From Prunus persica (lineage: Eukaryota > Streptophyta > Magnoliopsida > Rosales > Rosaceae): DNA of 64,000 nt. The notes under the pieces were generated by a model. That model saw only the letters and a program-made list of their open reading frames with translations, had not been told where the DNA came from and searched no databases. This document shows, piece by piece, positions 34,554 through 46,649 of the stretch. Positions within the stretch are counted from its first letter, which is position 1, and each line of letters begins with the position of its first letter. The position numbers and the translations under genes are program-made. Location: contig NC_034009.1 of NCBI RefSeq assembly GCF_000346465.2, forward strand, positions 5,843,291 to 5,907,290. Direction: 5' to 3'.

Positions 34554-35148
34554 TGAGAATGGAGAATGAAATCTAAAATTTGAGAAATGGAAATGTAGAG
34601 AAGAACTGGTGTGGGAGGTATGAGCTGAACCTCTGATTTTATAGAAAAATGTACACGGATAGATATGACATGCGTCGCAATCTTAGAGGGTGAAAATCTT
34701 ATCTAAAATTTGAAATTCAAATGAAATTTCAAATTTCAAATTTATCTGAAATTTGAATTCCGAAATGTATCTGAAATTTGACATTTTGAATTTATCTGAA
34801 ATTTGAATTTTGAAATGTACCTGAAATTTGAAATTTATCTGAAATTTATCTGAAATTTGAAACCGAAAATCTTATCCGATATGAATAGTATTGACACGTA
34901 GGAACCCAAAAATCTTATCCGAAAATATTATCCAAATTAATTGTTTAAGTAAACAAAATTGTGAAAAAAACAAAAAAATGAATAGTAATTGCCATGGCAA
35001 GCCCCAACTGCTGGAAACACATTTTGCTGGAGGGGGCTAGGGCAGCCACTATTCACGTGAATAGTGCCTGCCCTAGGGCTAATCTTGCCATGGCAAGAGT
35101 CAACTGGTGGAAGTGCTCTAAGGGGAGAAACAAAAGGGGAGTCTATTA

Positions 35149-36183
35149 GAGCATTTCCAGCAGCTAAGGCTAGACTCGGGCTGGGAGGGGGGGTTGTTTG
35201 GGCAAAAAAGTAGTTTCCAGCAATAAAAGCAAGTCCGAGCAGATGGTGGGACCTAGCAGACTGGGCTGGCCCGAGGGCAAGGCTGATGTCACGTCAACGT
35301 CAGCCCTGTGTCCAAATTTTTTTAAATCGTCCATGTAGCGCGCGCTAGGCTCTCCGATCATAATGAAAAAAAATGGATAAAAATGTAAAAAAATTACTGA
35401 TTTTTTTTTCTCTATACCTTATTTCCATTTTCAACATTTAAGTAAATGTCTTTGTCCTTTTACTTTCATTTATTTTTATATTACTCTATTTACTTAAGTT
35501 TACAATGGAAATAAGGAAGTACCCCCCCCCCCCCCCCCTCAATTTGGATTCAAATAAAAATACCAGAAAATCAAATTCCCACCAAATCAAAATATGAAAA
35601 ATCGATTTTAGTGCAAAATACGATTTTGGCTAAAAATGATGGCTCATTAAGTCAATATATACTTCATATTAAAATTTCATAAAATCAAGTTTTCTTATTT
35701 GATGTGTAAGGAATAAAAGCCGCCAAAAATTATCTTGAGAAAACAATTATTCCGAAAAATCATTTTTCATACTTAGTCAATATTGCACCTCCGCTACAAA
35801 AATTCTGGGTCCACCAGTGTCTATAAATACCAACCAATACTCTTCACTTTTAACACCAAATCCTCATACTTTTTTTTTTCCTATAAATACCAACCAATAC
35901 AACTAATAAAATAAAATACAACTAATAAAATGAAATCATATCCGAAAATATTATCCAATATGAATAGTATTAACATGTAAGAACCCAAAAATATTATCCG
36001 AATTAATTACTTAAGTAAAAAAAGTTGTAAAAAAATAAAAAAATGAATAGTATTTGCCATGGCAAAGAGCAACTGCTGGAAACACATTTTGCTGGGGGGG
36101 CTAGGGCAGCCACTATTCACGTGAATAGTAGCTGCCCTAGGGCTCCCCTTGCCATGGCAAGGGGCAAACTGCTGGAAATGCTC
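35149..36183. mobile_element. PIF/Harbinger element 2, internally deleted (1.0 kb)
   Basis: It starts GAGCATTTCCAGCAG and ends CTGCTGGAAATGCTC, the same inverted repeat as element 1, flanked by TTA (35146-35148 and 36184-36186). The interior keeps the element 1 Myb promoter words (CTATAAATACCAACCAATAC at about 35821, repeated at 35881) but no genes. A poly-C run lies at 35522-35539. It is a non-autonomous deletion derivative of the element 1 family. Confidence 0.88.
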
Positions 36184-36806
36184 TTAGAGCAACTCCACCC
36201 ATTTGCCGTTAGCCATGGCAAGGGTGGAGCTAGGGCAAGCACTATTCACATGAATAGTGCTTGCCCTTGCAAATAGTAAATTGTGTCTCCACCCGTTGCC
36301 CTTAGCCATGGCAATTACTATTCATTTTTTTGTTTTTTCCTCCTATTTTTTAATGAAAATAATTAATTTGGGTAATATTTTCAGATAAGATTTTCGGATT
36401 CCTACGTGTCAAGACTATTCATAATCAGATAAAATTTTCGGATAAGATATTTGGATTCAAATTTCGGATTAATTTCAAAGTTCAAATTTCAGATAAATTT
36501 TTGGGTTCAAATTTCGAATGAATTTCAAAATTCAAATTTCAGATAAATTTGGGTTCAAATTTCAGATAAATTTGGGTTCAAATTTCGGATGAATTTCAAA
36601 ATTTGAATTTCATACAAATTAGGGTTCAAATTTCGGATGAATTTCAAATTTCAGATAAGATTTTCATCCAATAAAATCAAGCCACGTGGCATGTCTATCT
36701 TGCCAAATTTTTCTATAAAATCAAAGTCTCAGCTCATACCTCTCACACTACATCTTTCTATATTTTCATTTCTGAGAGTTTATAATTCATACTTCATTCA
36801 TTCTGA

Positions 36807-37300
36807 ATGGAAGAATTTAGGAGATGCTTGGAGAGACAAGAGAGAGAAAGAAGAGAGAGAAACCGTAGAGCAGATGAAGTCAATGAGTTGCAGAGACAAG
36901 TCGATGAGCAAGTTCTCATAGCAGTGGCTTTGGAAGAAGAAGAGAACCAAGGTCGCCGCCATAGTTCACAAGCCGGCCGCCGCCGGAATGTGGAAACACA
37001 TAGGCATTCTAGGGGTAAGAATCTTTTGGAAGATTATTTTATCCCAACTTCTTTGTACTCTGATGTTGATTTTCGAAGGCGATTTAGAATGCAACCTCAT
37101 TTGTTCAATAAAGTCATGCATGATATTTGCAATTATGATGCATACTTTGTTCAAAAGTGTGATGCTGCTGGGGTTTTGGGGCTTCTTCTGGAGCAAAAGC
37201 TTACAGCTGTTATACGAATGTTGGCGTATGGAGCATCTGCTGATCAGGTGGATGAGATTGCCCGGATGGGGAAGTCCACTACGTTGGAGGCTTTGGTAAG
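36807..37300 (+). pseudogene. Harbinger transposase N-terminal fragment, element 3
   Basis: ATG 36807 opens a frame like the element 1 transposase (DYFIPTSLY, MQPHLFNKVMHDICNYDAYF, ADQVDEIARMGKSTTLEAL). Similarity ends at about 37290 at a GGTAAGA sequence. The remainder, including all three catalytic acids, is absent; the open frame runs on to 37388 in unrelated T-rich DNA. The fragment keeps the DNA-binding part, so if expressed it could act as a non-catalytic competitor, but this is only inference. Confidence 0.85.
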
Positions 37301-37445
37301 ATTATTGTGCCTTGTTTGTAGTTTTTTTTATTTTTATTTTGTTTTGTTTGAAGTATGGAATATGTTGAATAAAAAGGTAATTTATTGAATACTTTGTTTA
37401 TTAAATAACGAAATCTAATACAAGTCATTACGAATTACTACTACT

Positions 37446-37760
37446 AAAATAAAATACATGAATTACAACAACTTTAAAAGAAAACATGAAAAATACAAAT
37501 ACTTAAAAGGTAGGCTAACAAATTTAATGGTTTCCATCATTTAACCAATCCGTGTTGCTAGGCCCATCATCCCGGAAAAGTTTTCTTCTCATAACATCCC
37601 TTCTCATAAAATACATGAATTACAACAACTTTAAAAGAAAACATGAAAAATACAAATACTTAAAAGGTAGGCTAACAAATTTAATGGTTTCCATCATTTA
37701 ACCAATCCGTGTTGCTAGGCCCATCATCCCGGAAAAATTTTCTTCTCATAACATCCCTTC
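37446..37760. repeat. Direct duplication at the transposase deletion point, element 3
   Basis: The block containing ATACATGAATTACAACAACT and the last codons of the Myb-like gene occurs twice in a row (about 37456-37604 and 37614-37760) with almost no differences. It marks the rearranged junction where the transposase 3' part was lost. Confidence 0.85.
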
Positions 37761-38897
37761 GTTCTAGTTTCCAAAATTGTTTTGTTTCAGGGGACATATG
37801 ACTTGTATCCATGGCCATGGTTTCCCGATCCGTGTTGTCTATATCTTTTTTGCGCAAATACTCCCTTTCTCGTGCATACTCAGCTTGAAGGGTCAACTCG
37901 TTATCTTGGCGTTTTTGCTCCATTTCAATTCTTAGGCCATTTTGCCTTGCAATTTCCTCCAAAAACTTTGAATTATAATTGCTTGAATTACCCACTTTCT
38001 TTGCCTTCGCGGCCTTTCGGCCAATGGGCCTCGGCTCCTTTTCCATGGGTGAGTCTTGACTCATAGGAGAATCAAGAGGTGAATCCGGTGCCATTGAATC
38101 ACGGAGTGGCGTCTCGTTTAATACAACATCGGGACCCGTTGGAATAATTATGAACCGTTTGCAATATTTGACCACCTCCCAACATTCATGATGGGTGAAA
38201 TTTTTTTTGCCACCCCCGGTTGCACCGAACCACATTTGTGCTTGTATAATCTATTTAACAAAAAAATAAAAATGCAATAAATATTTAAAATATATTGGAT
38301 ATGCAAGTAACAAAAAAATATAATAATGAAAATGCAATTAACCTTACAAATAAATTAGAAGTGCAAGAAAATTAAGAAACAAGTGGAAATGCAAGAAATA
38401 TTAACAACATATTGAAAATGCAAGACATATGAACAAAATATTTAAATTGCAATAAATATTAACAAAATATTGATAATGCAAGAAATATGAACAAAATATT
38501 TAAAATGCAAGAAATATTAACAAAATATTGAAAATGCAAGCAATATTAACAAATTGTATATATTAGGAGATTAAACTTAATAAAATAAAAATTATAAAAT
38601 ACTTACCTCGTTAGTGCGATTTTGCCCGCTTCTATAGTTGTCCATCGCTTTTGCTAGGACATTTCTCCATTTTCCCAACTCTTTATTCAGGATTTTCCAC
38701 CTACTGGATAACGCCATCTCCGTACGAGTAGACCCCGGAATTTTTTCACAAAATTCGACATGAATTTTTTTCCACATATGAAAAAATTTCATCTCATTGC
38801 CGGACACGGGACAATGACAAATTTGGAGCCAAGCCTCACACAATGAAACATCTTCCATGGTGCTCCAAGCCCCTCCGATTTCGATAGAAGAAGCCAT
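37681..38897 (-). CDS. Harbinger Myb/SANT-like protein (two exons), element 3
   Basis: Minus-strand exons 38897-38607 and 38250-37681 join in phase to give 286 residues, with the same intron position and phase as the element 1 gene. The trihelix part has AWSTMEDVSLCEAW, MWKKIH, SSRWKILNKELGKW; the second half has the NRSNE|IIQAQMWFGATG-type junction, a charged middle and DTSHMSPETKQFWKLERRD. The frame has no stops, although the partner transposase is truncated. Intact Myb with a dead transposase suggests the element is mobilised, if at all, by transposase from elsewhere. The intron is very A-rich on the plus strand (38260-38600), with a repeating AATGCAAGAAATATTAACAA word. Confidence 0.85.
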
Positions 38898-39357
38898 AAA
38901 AATATGAAATCAAAATACTAGATGAAAAAGAGGAAAATGTTGAGTATAAAGAGTGAATAATGGTAGAAGTAGAAGAAAATGTATGAGTATTGGTGTTGAA
39001 AGTGAAGGGTATTGATAGGTATTTATAGAAAAAAAAAATCAGAATTTTTTAGAATTTTTAAAAAAAATTTACGATTTTTTTTCATATTTTTATTGCCCGA
39101 AAAAGCCTTAGCCGTTGGATTAATTTGGAAAAGCAGATCGGAAGGCTGGGGAGGCGACACGTGGCAGCGTACCGTTGGAGCTGGCGTCGCGCTGACGTCA
39201 GCGTGACGCGAGTTGGACCTGGGGCTGGTCTCGCCTTCGGGCTGGCCCGAGTTGGTGGGTCCCACACCACCCCCGGGCCTGGGCTGAACGCTGGAGCAAC
39301 TTTTTTTTTTTTCCTGCCTTCGCCTCGGGCTAGGCTCCCTCGGTGGAGCAGCTCTTA

Positions 39358-39953
39358 TAGTGGCATGCCCCCTTTTGCCTCATCTATTTTTGTAGACATT
39401 TTTGGTTTTTTGGTTTGTTCTGTTTTCTATTGTGGTATGAAATTTAATGAAATAATTATTGTGTGGAAACACCCCAAGACTTTGTCGTTGATGGACTATG
39501 CAACATGTACGCATAAAACCACAAGAAAAATAACACACACACACCACGAAGAGAGATAAAGCAAACACACAAGAACACGAAGATAAGGTTCGGCAACGTT
39601 ACTATGTCCTGTCTGATGAAAGCCCTGAGAAATTTCACTAGAACAATAGGAACAACTTTTGTTTACATGGAAAACCACCTTAACTCTCTACTCTATCATA
39701 CCCTAGGCCTTAATTTCTCTCACACCTTCGCTCAAACCCTTTGATGCCCTTGTAACCTTCCCAAGAATTCTGTTGTGAATGGTTTCTTCTAGTTAACCTA
39801 GCTCCAAAAGTCCTGTTTATAGTGTATAGGACTTGGGTTACAAGTTTACTAAGAATAGAAAACCAAAACCCTACTAGATTAGGCTAAGAAACCCAAAACA
39901 AATAGGCTAACATGTCAAAATGCGCCAAAACTTCAAAACAAGCATGAGACAAG
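39358..39953. other. DPH2-flank remnant followed by unassigned repeat-like sequence
   Basis: 39358-39445 continues the duplicated DPH2 3' flank (TGTAGACATTTTTGG... as at 28387). From about 39450 the sequence is foreign to that flank. The words GGTTCGGCAACGTTACTATG and GAAAACCACCTTAAC suggest an LTR or TRIM fragment in reverse orientation, and a piece (ACTTGGGTTACAAGTTTACT) recurs at about 50033. Boundaries and identity were not resolved. Confidence 0.45.
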
Positions 39954-41413
39954 TCATTAAATTTTAAGCTAATAAATTTAGCTAGACTACCCGTAAAAAC
40001 ATTTCTGGTTCCGCCCTTGAACTAAGGTCTTGTTTGATGGCTTAGTTTCTTAGTTTTTGGTTACTTTTCATCAAAGATAGTGAGAGGGGAGACAGTAAAT
40101 CTGAATTGTGAAGCATAAGATACATAAGCCAGACTTTTTCCATTCACATCAAGATAAAAGTTTTCTCTGTCTGCAGATGACTGCACTTTAAACTTCCTTG
40201 CCTAACTTCTATGATTTTTACTTCCCTTTTATATTTAACTTGCATTTTAGGTATTAATATGGAGTTGTAATTACAATTATGGCAGTTAATGAAATGCTTG
40301 GAATACATTATAAATAAAATATGAAGTCTAATGGCAACGATGTAAAAACATAGGAATATTATGACATCTTATATCTTACTGGTAATTTAAGTTTAAAATT
40401 GAGTTTTCCACATAGATTTATAAAATGATGGGTATATGTCTAGGAAATAAAAATGGTAGGGACCTATATTGGAAAAACCCTAAATTTTATTAAGAAACCA
40501 CAAAAGGGCACAACAATACAACAAAAAGTAAAATCCAACCAAGCTCAGCAACAAGGATATACTTTTTTAGTGGAAAATGTTGGGAACACTGACTTATATC
40601 ATGATTTGATTTTTCTTTGGCCTACAAATCAATTCTTTTATGTGGAAAATTCTTTTGACTTTGTCACTCAAATTGTACAAATATGGTTGTGTGGCTTTTA
40701 AAAGGCAACGTGACGTGTGGGATGGGCTGCCAATTTTGAAACTTATTAGCTTCTTTGAGAAGCTGGTGCAACATTTATGCGCGTGAACACTTGGCGGATT
40801 GATCCATCAGAGAAGACAAAATAATGGTGTCATTTGGACAGACTTGGGCAATTGATCCGGCAACAAGTCTTTCATGGTTCCTTTAGCCTCGTTTGTTACG
40901 GAAGATTGTCTTGGCATGAACTATTCTAAGAAATTGTCTTGGCCTGAATTGGCTTAAGTTGAATAACACTTAACCTATGTTTGGTGATGCTTGGATTGGG
41001 ACTAAATTTAAATTGATTAAAATATCAATAAATAGGACGATATATTTCAACTTCTGTTATACTGTACAAACGTGGGTTAAAAATATTCCAATTTTTTTTT
41101 TTTTGCTAGTAAATAGACCAGACCCGACCCGTTAATTCTAGGCCAAAGTTCCCAAAGTTTTATTTAATAAGGTTTATTTTTTAGGTTTATATAGGTTTTA
41201 AATTTAAGGGCATTTGTGTCTATTTAAGTGAATTTTTTACTATATTTGAAATATTTTATAAAAACTGATATTTTTGAAATTAAGGATCAAGTTTTGATAA
41301 ATTCTCTAATAAATACATTAGTTTTAAGTTTTAGATTTATTACATTTTTTTATTTCTTGCTTGCATTTATTAACTGTCATTTCTTTATCTCTTTTTCGAA
41401 GCCTCAAAAGTCC

Positions 41414-42140
41414 AGTCAATGGATGGGGCCGTCTGAGTTGTTTTGTACGGTGGAAAACGTATAAACTGGATTTCGTGTCCTGGACTTCAATAATTTTTTC
41501 ATATCTTTTATTTATTTAAACAACTTGGACTTCGTAGAAATGGGGCTTTTTCTTTGGGTCAAGAAGTCAGTCAATGGAATACGTGTTCTCTCCGCCATCG
41601 ATGGGGCAGCCTCTGTTTACCTCTCCTACTTTTGGGTGAAGAAGTCAGTCAAGTCTTTATTTATAAGATTTTTGAAGTTGTTAAGATATCTACTGTGGCC
41701 AACAAAATTCACGAACTTGCTTTCAGAAAATATTCAGATAACAATTATTTAATTGAGTAGACAAATAAATTCAAATTCAAGTGATGATTTTCGCAGAGAT
41801 CATCGCTGAAGAATATCAAAAAAATATACAATTTGAATCATAAAAAAATAATATTATATAAGTCCTACAACAGTGTTCCACAAACAAAAAAATCCTCAAA
41901 TGAAGCTTTTATGAGTAGGTACGAGCTTTATTAATTATCCCTGACAAGATTGTAGACCACCATGGAAAGTCTCCTGCGGTAGTAGATGTAATTTGGGAAT
42001 CCAAAGAAACTAATTTGCACGCCAGACATGCAAGTCAATGTCAACTCAAGTCATACACGATTTCTGATAAATTCATGTCGGAAAATGAATTTCTAGGGAA
42101 GTTATGAGCATTTCAGACTCTATGTTTCTCTATAAATATC
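41414..42140 (+). promoter_or_regulatory. Chitinase A promoter with W-box cluster and TATA box
   Basis: A TATA box (CTATAAATATCC) sits about 60 bp before the ATG at 42192. Five W-box cores on the reverse strand (TTGACT/TTGACC, read here as AGTCAA or GGTCAA) lie at 41414, 41557, 41569, 41647 and 42033. W-boxes bind WRKY factors and are common in pathogen-induced chitinase promoters. Chitinase B has the same sequence 13228 bp downstream. Inducibility is inferred, not shown. Confidence 0.6.
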
Positions 42141-42191
42141 CAACAACAAATCTTAACCTTCATTCTCATTCTTCACTAGCCCTTCACCAAA

Positions 42192-43486
42192 ATGGCTTTC
42201 TACAATACAACAAAACACCTTCTAAGCCTCACTGCCCTAGTCTTTGTGGCTGGAGCACTGCTAAAAAATGTGACAGCACAAAATTGTGGCTGTGCCCCAG
42301 ATCTATGTTGTAGCCAGTATGGCTACTGCGGCAGCAGCGAAGACTATTGCGGCCCGGGTTGTCAACAAGGCCCTTGTACTGGCGGTGGCGGCGGCACACC
42401 TACCACACCAAGCCCCAGTGGTGGTGGTGGTTCGTCGGTGGCTGATATTGTAACCCAAGAATTCTTCAATGGAATCATTAACCAGGCTCCTTCAGACTGT
42501 GTTGGGAAGAACTTCTACACTCGAGATGGTTTTATTAACGCTGTGAACTCATATTCTGACTTAGGTAGACGTGGTTCGGTTGACGAGTCTAAACGGGAAA
42601 TCGCAGCTTTCTTTGCTCATGCGACTCATGAGACTGGCTGTAAGATATTCCTTTCCTCCCCTCTCATACATACAATGTGACATGAACAAATTATAACTCC
42701 CCTCTCTCATTAAAAACGTGCATATGTTACATGTTGTGAAATTATATGTTTCACAACGTGCAATAAGAGCACGTTGTATTATACAACTTTTAGCAACATG
42801 CATTTAGTGTGCGTCGTCGAAATGCGTTTAGTGCATATCATGTCTGAAAGTTTCTATAGTTGCTAAATATTTTCCATGTATTAAGCTCCACAATTTCCGA
42901 ATGAATTTCCTCATTATGATATGCACAGATATTTATGTCAAATAGTTGATAACCTATAAAAATTCAAAACCCCTATTTCTCATATAAAAATTTGATGGGT
43001 CATATATATTGTCAACATAAATAGAACAAACAAAAGAAAACACAGATGAACCTAACAAAATAACTTTTTCTCTTTCGTTCAGATTTTTGCTTCATAGAAG
43101 AGAGAGAGGAGTATCGTCAAACCTACTGCGAGCCAAGCACAGACTATCCATGCAACCCCGACAAACAATACTATGGGCGTGGAGCATTACAAATTACAGG
43201 GAATAAAAATTATGGACCTGCTGGAAAGAGCATTGGCTTGGACCTTTTAAACTCTCCAGAAACCGTGGCCTCAGACGCTGATGTTGCATTCAAGACTGCC
43301 ATTTGGTATTGGGTGGTAAATGTTCGTAATGCTTTAAGTCAAGGATTTGGAGCCACAACTCGAGCCATTAATGGTGCTAAGGAATGCGATGGTCAACAAC
43401 CTGACCTAGTTCAAGCCCGGGCCGCCTTGTACCAGAGTTATTGCAGCCAACTTAATGTTGATCCTGGCGCTAATCTCAGTTGCTAG
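42192..43486 (+). CDS. Class IV chitinase A (hevein + GH19, two exons)
   Basis: The enzyme cleaves chitin in fungal walls and is secreted. Exons 42192-42639 and 43083-43486 join (GGCT|gtaag ... ttcag|AT) to 283 residues. Residues 1-29 are a signal peptide, about 30-62 a hevein chitin-binding domain with eight cysteines, 63-80 a Gly/Pro/Ser hinge, and 82-283 a GH19 domain with the class IV deletions. The proposed catalytic acid is Glu147 in HATHETG, with acidic residues in CFIEE. Unusually, the cleft motif reads [16 protein letters not shown], where the family and chitinase B have [16 protein letters not shown]. The conserved Trp189 and Pro184 are thus replaced. Start chosen at the first ATG of the signal peptide; poly(A)-type AATAAATAAAG at about 43631. 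Confidence 0.92.
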
Positions 43487-44127
43487 AATGCCAAAACTTA
43501 TTAATTATATGGAGATATCGTTAATTGCCCCCTTTAATATGATATATATCAATATATCTTTTTTTTTTGTTTGTTCCCAAGCTAGCATGGAAGGAGAGGG
43601 CTACCTCCTGTTGTGTACTCCACCCATTGAATAAATAAAGACTATATATTTCTATTGAATGTGTTTTTTGTCATTCGCTAAGGAGGAGGATGAAGCAGAA
43701 TTATATTGGATTGCCTCAAGATTGTCTTCTATGTGAATCGAACCCGGGTGCACTAAGGGGGGAATGTGAGAGTTTTGGCCTACTTTTTTTACCGTGATGC
43801 CACCCCATGTGCTGTATTGAATGTTATATATATTGTTGAAAATTGTAGGAATCTTTGTGAAGTCTGTTTAGCGAACATTTGTGATTGGTTTGATATGAAT
43901 ATGAGATTAGTTGTGCTGAGGACTTGTTTTCTTCTAAATTTGTTTATATATCGGCTTCTACCCTAACTTGAGAAAGAATAAATACTCCTTGGCAGTAAAG
44001 ATTGCTTGGAATACAATTCGGGCTAATTACCTGTTTTAAGCAACTAGAAACCCCAATCAAATAAGGTCATATAAGCCACAATTTGACTCAAGAAAAATTC
44101 AGGCCCAAACATGAACAAAAGCGCATA

Positions 44128-45282
44128 TTATTTTAGCACGAATAGTTCTGTACCCTCTAGAATCTTGTTATTTTCACATAGCTCTTTCCTATCTGCCAAT
44201 CTCTTCTCCCGATTTGTCATTTCTCATCACTTTCTGTTGATCCACTTTTCGGCATCGAACCTAAATTTCCCTCTCATTTACTCAAACAAAGTTCCCAACT
44301 TTCTTCTCTGTCTCACTTCTAATTGTTTCAATCAAATTGAACTGCAGGCATGCGCAGAGAAAGTAAATTAAGATATTTTTTAAAAAAAAGCATTTTCATT
44401 CATAACCTTCCCGAGCTCAAATATTGAGATTTCTTACAAGAATTGCCAATATTCCTAGAGTCATATCACACTACACAGATGATAGAACTTCCCAACTTCT
44501 CAAGAGAAAGGGAATCTAGAATTATTCTAACGAGTCAAAAAAGAAAGAGCTATGCTACAGTCAATCACCTGCGCGAGATTAGGCCATTTTTTACCATTCA
44601 TTATTGTGGGACACAAATTTGATTAATGGTAAGAAATTGCTCCCTTGTTCTTATTTACGTTTGTCTTTCCTTCGAAGTCATGATCATGTGGTGTTCTAGT
44701 GTTCCTATTGTCAGTTCATATGGTATAAGCTTCTCCTCATTGTGGATTGTATTGGCACTAGTTTGCCAAGCACCTCTTTCTTTGCATGGTCTCTGGGTCA
44801 CTCGAACAGGAACCAACTCTCTTCTGTAATCCATGGTTCTGTCTTGAGGCAACAGTTTACTGTATATGGAATCCAGCTGATTTATCTTTTCGAATTCGAA
44901 AGCTACTTCTGCCAAGAATGTTATTATAAGATATTGGCTGCTTTAATTATGAAGTTGGATTAAGTCTATTTGCTTTGTTTGATCTAATCAGATCATATGG
45001 CAATTTTGTTCATATATTGACCATTAAAATTCCTGTGGAAGAAATGACTATCATTATCATTGTTTTTGTAAGTAATGTATGGTATCAAAAAATATTAATA
45101 CTGGTCCCTTCCTATACGATTAGTTTTTTGTCGCTACCTAAGTCTGGTGGCTAGGGTTTGCGTTGTCTAGTGCTCACGTCCTTTTGCAGAGAGCTCTTTC
45201 CATGCCCATAAGGCGTCCCTGTCTGCATAGGAGTGACGAAGGTGACGGGCTCGTGACACTCTAGGGTTCGGCGTCGTGTTTT
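44128..45282. other. Chitinase A 3' flank and LINE leader region
   Basis: 44123-44127 (GCATA) is the unoccupied insertion site of the copia-like element found in copy B. No gene is supported. A minus-strand open stretch of 86 codons (44655-44915) is nearly the same as one at 63630-63944 in copy B; I do not recognise it. 45130-45282 is probably the 5' leader of the LINE that follows. Confidence 0.5.
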
Positions 45283-46230
45283 GTGAAGGTTTTTGGGCGA
45301 GATCTAGAGTGGACTTTGGAGGCGTTGAAAGATATCGTTCAAGGATTTACCACTAACCTGGCAATCTCGGAGGTAGATGCTTTCGAGATTGTAGGCGTGG
45401 AGGAGCTGAGTAAATTGAAGGCTGATCGTTTCCTTTTGGTTGGGCGCTTACTCATAACCAAGCCTGTCCATAAAGAGCCGCTGTTTGGTACTATGAAGAA
45501 TATCTGGCGTACATTGGAGGATATCACTGCGGTTCCTTTGGATGTACCCGAGAGGTTTTTGTTCTCCTTCAAGTCTGATCTTGATCATAGAAGAGTGTTG
45601 AGGAGTTCTCCTTGGACTTTTGATAAGGCCCTGTAGTTGCTTGAGGCAACAAACGGTTATGTTGATCTGCTGACAATTACTTTGGATACCCATAACTTTT
45701 GGGTAAAGGTTAGGCGTATTACCCTCTTGTTCCTGACTCCAGCAATGGGAGAGAAATTGGGCAACTACCTTGGATCTTTTTTCATGGTGGATCGCAGATT
45801 GAATGAGGATTGTTCGGGCAGTTTCTTGCGCATCATGGTAGGGTTGAAGATATCGAAGCCCCTGAAGTGTTGTGTTATGCTTTGTTTAGCACTTGATGAA
45901 CTAGCAAAGTAGCACGAGATCGAGTATGAACGGCTGCCTTATTTCTGTCTGTATTATGGTAGATTGGATCATATAGGTTCAAACTGTGAGTTGAAACGAA
46001 AAGGGGATATTACTACGGAACGATATGGACGGTGGAAGACTATGGTCAAAGATGTTTTTAGTATCAGGTTAGTGAACGGTTTTACAAGGAATAGGATTAG
46101 ACTTGGAGGCGACGAGACACAGTTGACAATTGTGCTTCACCCCGAAGGTGGTGGGCATTGTTTGTCTGTGAGAAGCGATGGGAAATGGTCGGGGAGAGAT
46201 AACCATAGAGGAAGATGGTTTGGGAAGTGA
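45283..46230 (+). pseudogene. LINE ORF1 remnant (DUF4283 and zinc knuckle)
   Basis: The translation has the DUF4283 pattern of plant LINE ORF1 proteins, including FLFSFKSDLDHRRVLRSSPW followed by a stop (about 45634) and the continuation ATNGYVDLLTITLDTHNFWV. Near 45940-45995 lies a zinc-knuckle relic, FCLYYGRLDHIGSNC, in which the second cysteine has become tyrosine. ORF1 proteins bind LINE RNA. At least two stops (about 45634 and 45910) disable it. Confidence 0.8.
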
Positions 46231-46649
46231 TCATGTGCTACGTCTATTCAAAAAGAGACGATTTTCTACTGAAGGTGAAGGCCATACCACTACAGCACCG
46301 ATGGGGAAGAGGCCGGGTGAAACTCATAAGTGTTTATTAGTGAGCGTCCGAGGTTCAGGAACCCAAGAGGTACTGACAAAATTGCCAGAGACTATGATTG
46401 TGGAGAAGGCATTGGTAGACTACGTCGCTGTCGAACAACTACTGGGATTACCTTTGTTCTCTATGGGTAAAGAGCAGATAGGCAGTAGGGGCCTGTATGG
46501 TGGAAGGTGCTCGATCAAAAAACAGAGCAACAAAAGATACAGGCCACGTAGAGATGGTGGATGAGGGAAATGAGAAGTGATGTTACAAAAGCAAAAGACG
46601 AGCCAAGCTGGTCAATCGGTGATGAGTCCCGAGAATTAGTCCTATCACG

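Larger units (their letters stand above)
30643..35118. mobile_element. PIF/Harbinger DNA transposon 1 (near-complete)
   Basis: Terminal inverted repeats start GAGCATTTCCAGCAG on the left and end CTGGTGGAAGTGCTC on the right. They are flanked by the 3-bp duplication TAA (30640-30642 and 35119-35121), the PIF/Harbinger hallmark. The unoccupied site is preserved at 28329 in the DPH2 flank. Inside are a Myb-like gene on the plus strand and a DDE transposase on the minus strand, converging, the usual two-gene layout. Subterminal A/T-rich repeats (TATCTGAAATTTGAA and variants, 34700-34870) may be transposase binding sites. Confidence 0.93.
36187..39354. mobile_element. PIF/Harbinger element 3 (3.2 kb, transposase truncated)
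   Basis: It starts GAGCAACTCCACCC and ends GGTGGAGCAGCTC, a second but related inverted repeat family, and is bounded by TTA (36184-36186 and 39355-39357). Its left TTA is shared with the right end of element 2, so one inserted exactly at the target duplicate of the other. Gene order is reversed relative to element 1: a transposase fragment on the plus strand, then a Myb-like gene on the minus strand. Subterminal AAATTTCAGATAAATTTGGG repeats lie at 36440-36660. Confidence 0.88.
39954..44990 (+). repeat. Segmental duplication, copy A (chitinase A unit)
   Basis: Pairs with 53182 onward at a constant offset of 13228 bp through 43486, without a single net indel. From 39954 to about 42890 I saw no difference from copy B in the stretches compared. 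Beyond that, differences become frequent. Similarity continues to about 44990, which corresponds to the window end in copy B. Confidence 0.92.

Noticed and set aside
40453..40701. 82-codon frame identical in copies A (40453) and B (53681)
   Set aside because: Identity covers all surrounding non-coding DNA as well, so it gives no sign of coding constraint.
42192..42680. Chitinase exon 1 read through to a stop as a short secreted protein
   Set aside because: The frame after 42639 is intron; a good GTAAG donor and matching acceptor restore the full GH19 domain.
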